DNA from: Erythroxylum novogranatense
Taxonomy: Eukaryota > Streptophyta > Magnoliopsida > Malpighiales > Erythroxylaceae
DNA: 64,000 nt
Assembly: GCA_029891385.1 (NCBI GenBank)
Contig: CM057227.1
Location: forward strand, 64,295,567-64,359,566
Direction: 5' to 3'
The stretch's first letter is position 1, and the number at the start of each line of letters is the position of its first letter. Under the pieces are notes generated by a model that worked only from the letters and a program-made list of their open reading frames with translations, was not told the origin of the DNA and ran no database searches. A program made the translations under genes and the position numbers. Shown piece by piece: positions 23,701 to 33,574 of this stretch.

Positions 23701-24721
23701 ACTGTATGATTTCTGGCATGTATAAGAGTAGACTATTGTATGTTTATTGATTTTATTTGTACTACATGACACCGACTTCGATATCTTGGGCTTTATAGCC
23801 ATAATCTCAATCTTGCTATCTTGGGCTTTATAGCCATATCATTGATTCTTCGATACACCGGGCTTTATAGCCAAACACCGTACATTTATCGAATCTCGCA
23901 TCGCATGCATAATTGCATGATCGATAATGGACGTGCCCCAAGTTGCTATTTTTACCGAAAAGAGCTTGAGCTCTTACATCAGATCGACCGCCTCGAGCTC
24001 GAGCAGGAGAAAATCTCGACGCGTCCCCACCGAACAATCGATCGAGCACTTGGGCACAATCTTCAATAAGCGGAAAGAGTCACATATGCATTGCATTCGC
24101 ATAAATGACCGCTCGTGTACTACTCTCGTGATGGCATGTGTTATCGTGAATGGTCTCTCGTCTTTGGACATTGTTATTGATCGCTTCGGTAATTGATGAT
24201 TATCTTGTACTATGTTGTACGCCATGTGCGTAATGCATCATTTGAATGAACCATCGATGATGGTTTCTCACCGAGTTCGCAAAACTCACCCAAAATTTGC
24301 ATCTATTTTTCAGTCTCAAGAATACCCCGTTGACACGGAGTATGTCTCATCGTAGACGAGTAAAGGTTAGAGATCGGGATCAGTTCGTGTCTGCATTAGT
24401 GTCTTAGTAAATTGTGTTCCGCAATCACTGTATAACAAGGCTTTGTATTTTTACTGAGCCCATTGTGGTTTTAATGTTTTACTGCACTGTCCGATTGTAA
24501 ATTATTACTGGATGACTGTAATAACTGAAACTGGTTTATATTGAACACGGGTTTTATTTACTTACTGTGTTAGCCGCGCTAACGTTGAATTAATGGCTCC
24601 AAAAAAAAAAAATGTATACTGAGTTTTACATCGACTGATGTAGTACGCCACTCTCGCGGGGCACGGACTCGGATATCACCAACGATATCGGGTTCGGGTC
24701 TTACGGGAGTGGGGTGTTACA
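20718..24721 (+). repeat. LARD 5' LTR
   Basis: It runs TGTAACATCCCACC to GGGGTGTTACA, 4,004 bp. It contains a donor-like TTGGTAAGTG (21,657), a 67-nt segment between TATAG (23,562) and AATAGGTGAGTAACC (23,630), and three GGGCTTTATAGCC hairpins (23,788-23,872). An ACCATC-GAT-GATGGT hairpin (near 24,250) precedes an acceptor-like TTTTTCAG (24,313). There is no GC-rich cassette, unlike the other families. Short frames at 23,821-24,225 are shadows. Confidence 0.9.
23788..23872 (+). repeat. Three GGGCTTTATAGCC hairpin repeats
   Basis: GGGCTTTATAGCC (stem GGCT/AGCC, loop TTAT) occurs three times at intervals of about 35-40 bases, each followed by ATA or AAA. The same triplet is in the other LTR at 31,516-31,600. 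A single longer version GGGCTTTTATAGCC is at 47,065 and 53,957 in the other chromovirus. The function is unknown. Confidence 0.8.
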
Positions 24722-24727
24722 TTTAGG

Positions 24728-24740
24728 TGGTATCAGAGCC
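24728..24740 (+). other. Primer binding site of LARD
   Basis: TGGTATCAGAGCC, six bases after the 5' LTR, is complementary to the 3' end of initiator methionine tRNA, the common plant LTR-retrotransposon primer. Confidence 0.92.
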
Positions 24741-27700
24741 CAGTAGTACGTAATGTATCTGGGCACCGTTTGGAACATAGGTTGCATGCATTTGAGTCGC
24801 GTCGTTGCAGACCGTGGTAACTGATCCCTAGTTAGAGTCGCACGAAGATAAATCCTATGGGTGCATAAGTGTCAAGTGACTAAGTGAGAGAAGAGTGAGA
24901 CTGGATTAGAGTGTAAATCCCTAAAAAGGGATAATCAATTAGGAAAGGATAAAGAAAAAATGGATAAGAAGGTTGATATTGTACTGGGTTAGAAACCCTC
25001 ATATGTGATAGCAGAATGACTGTGTTGGCCTAGACTAATTAAGAATTTCCGAATTAAATTGACAATATTATGGTGACAGAAAAATGAAGATGTTGAGAAC
25101 TTGGAGAGGTCCATTAGAGATATGGGAAGATCTAAGTGAAATTAAAAGCCCGGAATGGTTAGGTAATTACAGTTCTGACTGTATATGTCATGAAAAGGGG
25201 AAATATTGGAATTGAGTAAAATGTAGATGGTCTAATCGGGCATATTTTGATTCACTGTATTCGAGTTAAAGATCAGTAGATATTATAAGCAGAAGATAAT
25301 AGCGAAATGGAAAGAAGCTCAATAGAGTCTTTGAACGATTCTTCGAGAACCGAAAGAACCGAAAAAGTAAGATGCCCAAAGGCCTATTAGAGTGAGATAA
25401 AAGTGTATGATAAATGAAGAATTTGTGAAATGGTTATGATCTGAACCGCATAAGCTTGAGATTGAAATGGTTATGTGATTATTGTGTTACGAGTTTGGAA
25501 ATTAGTATGATAAAATCATAAAGGAAAAAACAGATGATGATTTCTCTTGATGGTGTATCGGAAATTCTGAATTAGGTGTATATGGACACAAAATGGTAAA
25601 TGGATAGGCATATAGATAGAGATAAAATGGAGTGGTATCAACGATTTTGTCGGGTATTGGGGACTGTGAACACCCGATCATAGACTGTTTGAGGAAAATA
25701 GAAGATAAGTAGCAGAAAACAGAATGAAAAAAATATAATAATAATGATCATAAGTTGATAAGCCAAATTGATATGACCTTACAAGGTCAAGTTGCACGTA
25801 ACGGATATGGGAATGAGCCATACAGTTTAATGATACGGGGAGAATGAAATAAAGATCTTGAAATGAATGAAACCACAATAGTGGTATATGAAATGAGTTA
25901 TCGATTTCAGCTTGATTTACCGTTAGGAGTATCTATTAGACAGTAATGTTGATTATGATTAATGAAACGTATGTGAAAGATACACGGAAATCATAGAGGA
26001 AATGAGCGGTGAATGCTTAGAATGGTTATAAGTGTAAAGCTCATAATGGGTTAAAGTAAGACATAAGTGGACTGAGTGTACCTGTATGAGAGGAAATGAA
26101 AATGATTACGCATCAATTATTTATTTAAGAATTAGCATAAACGGAAAGGAGTCTTATGGAAGTCTGAATTGTATCGGTTACAAATTGGTTTCCGGAGTGA
26201 ATGCTATGGTATAGATTACAGAATAAGTGTGAAAGAAAGTATTTAAGTGACTGTCATAAGGAACCTTCGTGAAAGGAATGTTCTGATATTTAAATTATGG
26301 CATAAAATTGTTCTAATTGAGATTGTACGTATAGTGAAGAAGGATTGAAAAGCAATTAGGGATAATAATTGGTTGATGAGACTTTCGTGAACCGTATAAA
26401 GATGGTATCAAGACGAACGGTCAAATGGATAGAAGTATGGACAAAATTAAAAGTGAAATTGGGTCATAGCTTATATTGTTGTGGTTATCTGCACGGCAGT
26501 GTACAAAATGTAAAGTATCCAACATAAGTGAAATTTTAATTGGAGGTAATCCTATTGCAATGTGAAGTGAATCGATCTCCATTTATGATGTAAAACTGTT
26601 GAGGAATCTAGATTTGAAACGAAGAATAAAAGAGTCCCGAACTGAGAAGTGAGATACTAAAATAAAATGGAAATTTTGGAGGTCCAAGTACGAATGACAA
26701 GGTATTAACATATGTTGATATGAATCATATAAAAACAATTGAGAAGAGAAAATGAAAAAGAGTAACTGAATAGAGACAAGAGGGTCAAAAGGGAAACTGA
26801 CAATGAGGTAATGTAGTGACACCTTCATAAAGAAATTGCAGATACACTCATTGTAGACTCAATGAAAAGGGTAAAAGATGTATGGTAAAGTCAATAAGAC
26901 CCTAATAGGGATTTATGCGAGGTAAACAAATGGTAGTAACTGTGATTAGAGACAGAATGTGTTTGGAAGTGTTGAACAGTGAAAAGTGAAAAGAACGATA
27001 GGACTAATTGAGAATCGACATCGATGATATACATACATTTGGAAGAGTGGGCGTGAGTATTGAATGCGACAATATGTTGAACGCAGTATGAAATAAATTG
27101 AATCGACTGTGATAAATGGTACCGTGTCATGCTCCCGATTGAAAGCCTTGGAGACCGTAGATTCCTATAAGGATACACTGGGTTAATTTGAGGAAAGAGA
27201 CCGTGTAAATACGACAATGCTGAAATGAACGAACAATTCTACCTACTAAACTCAACTAGTGAACAGATAATGCTGCAATGAATGGATCAATTACGAGATA
27301 TTGGGATTTTCAATGAGTGTCAAGCGATTATGGGTAATTGTGAAGTGTTTCGGAAAATTGAAGTTGTAAATCTAGTGATAAGAATGGTTAAGAGTGCGAA
27401 AGTAAAGTGATAAATTTTATGATGAGTTTGAATATACGAATGGAATTGGAAAACAATAGTGAAAATTCAAAGAAGAAGTAAGTGTACCCGATAAAAGGTA
27501 TTAGAACAAGAAAGTGAGCAAATCAAAGTTAGACATTCTAGTAAGCATATTTGAAAAGTGAAATTGAGTAATTGTAGGTATAGAATGAAGTGATTATTGG
27601 CTCAAGTGTTTATAGGTTGAATGTCCAATAGGAAAAGGTTTGATTATGGTCGTGTTATAGAGTTTTGATTCACTTGGAGGAATATCTTGTTACAATTGCA

Positions 27701-28396
27701 TGATTACTCTTGGGAGTTAAAGACCATAATGGATTTGAGACTAAAATGTGTGAGAAAAAGGAAAGTTGACCTAGGAAAACTGCATGGGTTAGCTAAAGTG
27801 GATCAGATCGGACAAATGAAGCGAGTAAAAGGTATATCCGAATAAAGTGTGTGGACACTATAGAATAGTGAATTGTCTTACGAGAATCGAATTTAAATAT
27901 AAAGTGAATGGCATACAACAAATGACTACATTAGGTACATTATTACTGAGTATAGTGAAGTGGAATTAAATGTCACTGTATTGGTACCAAAGGAATGTAA
28001 ATCGTCCCTGACGTGATTAAGGGAGGTATCAAAGACATGGAGATGTCCTCAATGGAATACGAATTGGACTATATGGCACTGTGGGAAAAAGGTATTAGAG
28101 GAATAAAATGTGATAAGTGAATAGGTTCGAAAATACTGAACTGAGTCAAATATCGAAACCAAAGGTAGTGACAATTCTAGAAATGGCAAGTGAGATAGCT
28201 AAGAAAAATGAGATCGTCAACTAATAGTCTTGTCGAATCCGTCTACGGTACTAAGTGATAACGAGTTAGCCAAATTAGTAACTGAACCACGGACTGAGAG
28301 TGGTTACTGTGATCACTCCAAAAGTGAATCATTAAGTGGAAAAGTATATAGGATATGTAGAATCATGTGATAACGGTCATAGTGAACCGTTGACTG
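24741..28396 (+). other. LARD internal non-coding region
   Basis: About 3.65 kb with no frame above about 110 residues and no gag or pol motif in any frame I could read. The plus strand is visibly poor in C and rich in A and G (many GAA, GGA and ATG runs). The short minus-strand frames here (25,678-25,878, 26,583-26,828, 26,891-27,217) follow from that composition and show no family signature. I see no tandem repeat or RNA gene. It may be packaging or spacer RNA. Confidence 0.7.
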
Positions 28397-28440
28397 AGAA
28401 TTTCGAGGACGAAATTCTTATAAGGAGGGGAGAATTGTAA
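28396..28440 (+). pseudogene. Residual last codons of chromovirus pol at LARD 3' end
   Basis: The frame ENFEDEILIRRGEL is followed by TAA, which is formed by the first bases of the LTR (TG|TAA). It matches the C-terminus of pol in chromoviruses and the corresponding tails in the other two gypsy elements here (DFEDKIL at 16.96 kb, KFRGQNFY at 52.08 kb). The polypurine tract overlaps it. It shows that the LARD descends from a coding chromovirus and kept only the part overlapping cis-acting sequence. Confidence 0.75.
28421..28435 (+). other. Polypurine tract of LARD
   Basis: TAAGGAGGGGAGAAT directly precedes the 3' LTR start TGTAACATCC. Confidence 0.9.
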
Positions 28441-31400
28441 CATCCCACCCCCTCCTGAAAGGGTAAAATAGTAAAATTGGCATAGGATGAGACTAATAGG
28501 GAATAATTAGTACTGTTCATGCATAATAGGATTGATACACAGTATCAATTGTGTACATGGAATTTCGGTATATGCATTCATGATAATTCCCGGTAATTGG
28601 GCCTAAAGCAATTTTATTGTGATTAACATGGTTAATGGGTTTGGAAAAATATTCTGAGTGCGCTATTAAGCGTTATAGATTTTAAGGGATTTTCAGGAAT
28701 TTTTCTGGAATTTTCTGGAGAAAATTCCCGGACCGGCAAAATCGCCGGTAACTGGCCTAAACATGTTTTGGGGTAGAAAAGGTGATTTTCGTGCTTGAAA
28801 AATTATTTGGAGTGCACTGTTACATGTTTTATAATTTTGAGGAATTTCATTAATTCTCAGAAAAATAATTCGAGGAAATTCTCGGACCGGATAAATCGCC
28901 AATTGGCGAACCGGTCGATTTTCGGTAGCGAAAATTTCTACCCAATGGCACTGTAATATTGGGTATATTATTTTGGAATTGAAATTAGAGTCATTGGAGT
29001 CGATTGGGTTAAATTTTTGATCTGGATTAAAATATGATTAGTTTGACTTTTCTTTACACCTTTGACCAATGAAATTTGGCCACTTATACCTTCATTAAAT
29101 GCTCCTCACTTGTTCCTATCGGTTATGCTTTGGTAAAGGAATAAAAATGAGCAAGTTATTAAGTTATTAGACAACTCATCCGAGCATTTCTCCATTTGCT
29201 TTTCTCACCATCGATTTTTGTTTCTTTCTTCATTTTCCTCCAAACTCAAAGGCTTTTCTTCATGCAATCAAAACCACCTTCTTTTCATGATAATAAACTC
29301 CTTGTGTGGGGTTTAGAAAGTTGAGAAAGTGGGAAGTTGGAGTAGTAGGTAAAGAGTTGAGAAGGTGGAAAGAAGACTTGATTTGGTAAGTGTTTTAGTT
29401 AAGCTTTAATTATGCTTTGATTATGTAGTTTATGAATCATGGTAATTAGGAGCATCTAATGGGAATTGTGATGTTATTATTAAGTTTATTGATGCTTTAT
29501 TTTGATGAGAAGTATAGTATAAATTAATGGGTATAAATGTAAGGTATGTTAGGATAATGAATGGTAATGGTTAAGTTTGGTTTTAGCTTGATTTTGAATT
29601 CATATTGATGATTAATTGTGCATGGAAAGGGAAGAGGTTAGTGCTGCCAATTTTTGGTAGGAATGCCTAGTGAATGTAGACATGATATAGGGACTGATTT
29701 TGTGTCCAATTGAGATGCTTATGGATGTAGGAAGGGTATTGGAATGAAAGGAAGTGAATAGAGAAGTAAAGCTGGAAAATTGATATTTGACCTAGTATAC
29801 TGATTTAATTATAACTAATTATGTAGGAATGTAAATGAGGTGAGGCTTATGGCCACTTAAACTTTGGGATGTTGGCTACATTTTTGTGTGAAATAGGTGT
29901 TGTCTAATTTTAACTTTAAGGGGTTGCAATATGGCTTGGAAAGTTACTGTTCTTAACTGGAATAAACAGTACCCGAAATCATACCTTAGAGTTTTGCTAA
30001 TTTTTATGAATTAATTGAGATGGAATTAGGGAGAATGGTCTTCATGAAAGTTGTGGCATATTGAATTATATTTCCATTGCTACTGATATTGCTATTTTTA
30101 GAGTTGTATATTGGGAGATATGAATTGATTACTATTGACTGGTTTTGAGCATTTTGATGAAACCTAGTCTAAGTGTGATTTTGTGAGTTTTCGGATTGGA
30201 GGCAATTTTACCATTTTATTTGGACTGAATTGGTGTGAATGAGCTTCTGAAAAGTTATAGAGTAAGAGATTACCTTGAAAGTGATATATGGTGTGTAATT
30301 TTTAGAAGTCAGAATTGGGAGTTATGATTTTGCAAAGATTGACCCTACATTAGGTTATAAATGACAGATTATAAAAGTAGCTTCCATAACAGTTTTGAAA
30401 TTTTTAGAGATCGAATTGGATGTTGAGTGCTTCATGAAAATTGAAGTTTGAGATGTTATCTTTTCAGGGATATAAAGTTCTGATTTTACTGACTTGTGTA
30501 CAGGGAGTTATGCTTGTTATAAGATTACTGCTCAAATTGGATGATTTCAGGGACAGCATCATTGATTGAATTATTTGACCAAGTTAACAATGGAATTGGA
30601 GTTTTAGTTGTTCATAAAAGTTAGATATAACATTGGGACCTTGATGAGCATATTTATTGTACAATTTTTGACTGAACAGAATGAGAGTTATTAAATTTGA
30701 AATGTACTGTTCTATTTTAATGGGATTTGAGTAGGCTGTAGCTTTGAAGGGATATTTGACACCCTTAGGGGTGAAATTGATTTTTATGGTCTTCTTGAGA
30801 ATTGTAGAGCTTTTCATAAGCTTTCCAACAAGGTATAGTTTGCATTTTTCAGAAATGTGTAGAAAGAGTTATGTGTGTTGGAAGTTTGGTTGGAAATCAG
30901 AAAATAAAGGGGGAAATAAGGGTTATATATAAAAATATAAATTGTTGAGTTTTGGTTTCTTTCGTGAATAACTTTTCCGTCCGACGTCCGATTGACCTGA
31001 TTCTTGAGCCATCGGATTCATTGAATATTTAATTTCATTTTCTGAGAGATTCGGGATTTTTAGACGGAAATTTGACGTAGCCCCGGGTAACGGAACGGTG
31101 AATCACTGTTTTATTTAATTGGGGACCTATAGAGGTCCGAATTGCGCACCGTCAGCGCCAATAGGTTTCTAAATTTTTGAAGAATTTTTATAATGGAAAA
31201 AAAGGGGATTAGGGCCGGGAATTCATGAACATGCATATCTCCTCAACATGAGCACAAATTTTATATTTAGTGACTCGTACTTTTTCTGATTCATATAGAG
31301 GCCCAATTGAGCGTCGATTGACCGACGTCACGAGACTTCCGGCATTAGCTCGAAGTAATAGGTGAGTAACCTAGTTGGTTTCTCAAATTTTGGTTGCTTA

Positions 31401-32449
31401 TATGTTCTACGTGAATTACATGCAATGATGAACTGTATGATTTCTAGCATGTATAAGAGTAGACTATTGTATGTTTCTGATTTCTTGTACTACATGACAA
31501 CGACATTGATATCTTGGGCTTTATAGCCATAATATCAATATTGCTATATTGGGCTTTATAGCCATATCATTGATTCTTGATACACTTGGGCTTTATAGCC
31601 AAACACCGTACATTCTTGAATCTTGCATCGCATGCATAATTGCATGATCGATAATGGGCGTGCCCCAAGTTGCTATTTTTTGAAAAGAGCTTGAGCTCTC
31701 ATCAGATCGACCGGACCTCGAGCCCGGGGAGAAATCCCTGACGCGTCCCCACTGAACACTGACTGAGCACTTGGGCACAATACTGAATAACTGGAAAGAG
31801 TCACATATGCATTGCATTCGCACAAATGACTGTTCTGTGTACTGCTCTCGTGATGGCATGTGTTACTGTGAATGGTCTACTGTTGCTGGACATTGTTATT
31901 GACTGCTTACTGGTAATTGATGATTACTGTACTATGTTGTACGCCATGTGCGTAATGCATCATTTGAGTGAACCATCGATGATGGTTTCTCACTGAGTTC
32001 GCAAAACTCACCCAAAATTTGCATCTATTTTTCAGGTCCTGAAGAATACCCCGGTTGACACGGGAGTATGTCTACTGTAGACGAGTAAAGGTTAGAGATC
32101 GGGATCAGTTCGTGTCTGCATTAGTGTCTTAGTAAATTGTGTTCCGCAATCACTGTATAACAAGGCTTTGTATTTTTACTGAGCCCATTGTGGTTTTAAT
32201 GTTTCTTGCATTTGTCCGATTGTAAATTATTACTGGATGACTGTAATAACTGAAACTGGTTTATATTTAACACGGGTTTTATTTACTTACTGTGTTAGCC
32301 GAGCTAACGTTGAATTAATGGCTCCAAAAAGAAAAAAAAATGTATACTGAGTTTTACATCGACTGATGTAGTACGCCACTCTCGCGGGGCACGGACTCGG
32401 ATATCACCAACGATATCGGGTTCAGGTCTTACGGGAGTGGGGTGTTACA
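28436..32449 (+). repeat. LARD 3' LTR
   Basis: It is 4,014 bp and near-identical to the 5' LTR over most of its length. Differences pile up at 28,715-28,935 (CCGG-containing stretches) and 31,490-32,050 (ACTG sites); see the findings. Donor, 63-nt segment, hairpins and acceptor sit at 31,362, 31,299-31,361, 31,516-31,600 and 32,035. Confidence 0.9.
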
Positions 32450-33381
32450 GGTCTAGGCCGGCTTCCACCACTGCTCCTCTCCTCAGACTACACAGGAAAG
32501 GCTCTGACACTTCTCTCAGGCATAGAAGTACCACCTCCCCTCCTGAATTGCTCTCTTCCCTTTCTTTTCCGGCTAACTGCACTCTTGATGTTCTCTACTC
32601 TCAACTCTGTTTCAACCAACTGTTGAAAGTCACCAAAGTTCTGCACTACCACCTTCTCTCTGATAGTTAGGTGCAGACCCGATTCAAACCTGCGGCACTT
32701 AGCAGCCTCACTGAACATCAGCTCTAAAGCATACCTCGATAACTGGGTGAACCGGCCATATTCGATGAATCGTCATCTCCTCCTGGTGAGACTCAGAAAC
32801 TCTCTCTACTTCTGCTGAATGTACACCTCAGACAAATACTTCTTCCTGTAAACAGCCAGGAAGTCTCCCCAAGTCAACCCTATCGGCTTCAGCTGACTCC
32901 CCGGTACACACTCCTACCAGTGCAAGGCATCACCCTGGAGCAAACTGGCAGCATAAACCACCCTCTCATCATCCTCGCACTCCATCTGATCCAACACTCT
33001 CTCGGTCTTCCTCAACCAGGTCTCGGCTTCTTCAGGATCCGTGGTCCCATAGAAGTCCACCGCTTCGTACTTCCTTAGCCTGTCAAACTGTCTCCCCTTC
33101 TTAGCTGGGGCCGAAACAGAAACCTGTGGCATTTGACCCATCACCTGAACAAAAGATTGGGTAAATGCCTGAAACAGTATCGGATCTAACGCAGGCACTT
33201 GCTCAAACTGACTAGGCGACTGTTGAGTCTGAGATCGGAGGGGCTCGCTACTCTGCCCTAGAGAAGCCTCAGCTGGGGCCACTCCTGAAGCTACGGACTC
33301 ATCCTTGCTCTCCTCTCTCGGTGGAGAGTCAGGTGCAATTGAACCTTGTAGGACTCCTCGTGTCCTTCTACGAGGTGGCAT
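32450..33381 (-). pseudogene. Chromovirus gag, N-terminal part
   Basis: The frame from 33,381 begins MPPRRRTRG and passes a Pro/Ser/Glu-rich N-terminus. It enters the retrotransposon gag domain (LRKYEAVDFYGTTDPEEAE, then TWLRKTERVLDQM) and ends ASLLQGDALHW at a stop at 32,914, where a second Trp is expected. Reading on gives ECVPGSQLKPIGLTWGDFLA, another stop, small indels near 32,780, and then FGDFQQLVETELRVE to the LARD insertion point. Gag would form the virus-like particle in the cytoplasm. The rest, with the zinc knuckle, is at 20,717 downward. Premature stops at Trp and Gln positions show decay. Confidence 0.88.
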
Positions 33382-33557
33382 CTTACTCCTTCAATGAAAA
33401 CATTTATAATTAGCTACAATTCTTTCTAATCTTAGTTTCTATATGTATGCATGATATGCATGCCACTTAATACAAACAATCAATTCATAATGCAAACATT
33501 TAATCATATAGCAAATGATTTCCTACTATGCTTCCTAAGCCTAGGAGTGAAACCTAA

Positions 33558-33569
33558 GCTCTGATACCA
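33558..33569 (-). other. Primer binding site of chromovirus
   Basis: The sense sequence TGGTATCAGAGC lies five bases from the 5' LTR end and is complementary to initiator methionine tRNA. It fixes the minus-strand orientation. Confidence 0.92.
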
Positions 33570-33574
33570 AACAA

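Larger units (their letters stand above)
20718..32449 (+). mobile_element. LARD-type non-coding LTR element nested in gag
   Basis: It has 4.0-kb LTRs (20,718-24,721 and 28,436-32,449), an initiator-Met primer site (24,728-24,740), a polypurine tract (28,421-28,435) and a 3.7-kb internal region without any plausible gag or pol frame. That fits a large retrotransposon derivative, which needs proteins from an autonomous partner. It lies antisense to the host gag. The flanking 5-mers GGTTT (20,713-20,717) and GGTCT (32,450-32,454) agree at four of five positions, so the duplication is probable but mutated. Outside two anomalous blocks its LTRs differ at about one percent by eye, so it is younger than its host. 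Confidence 0.88.

Noticed and set aside
23788..23872. Regularly spaced hairpin repeats resembling a small CRISPR array
   Set aside because: Only three 13-bp repeats, in a plant LTR, with spacers that are related to each other and duplicated in the partner LTR. No cas genes are present.
23821..24225. Four overlapping frames of 73-89 residues on both strands in the LARD 5' LTR
   Set aside because: The other LTR copy breaks them, they overlap the hairpin region, and they have no family signature.
24728..24740. tRNA-like 12-13 nt matches (also 33,558 and 47,961)
   Set aside because: They are primer binding sites complementary to a tRNA end, not tRNA genes. No cloverleaf is present.
26891..27217. 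108-residue minus-strand frame in the LARD interior
   Set aside because: Expected by chance in C-poor sequence with few stop codons on that strand. There is no motif, and it runs antisense to the element.
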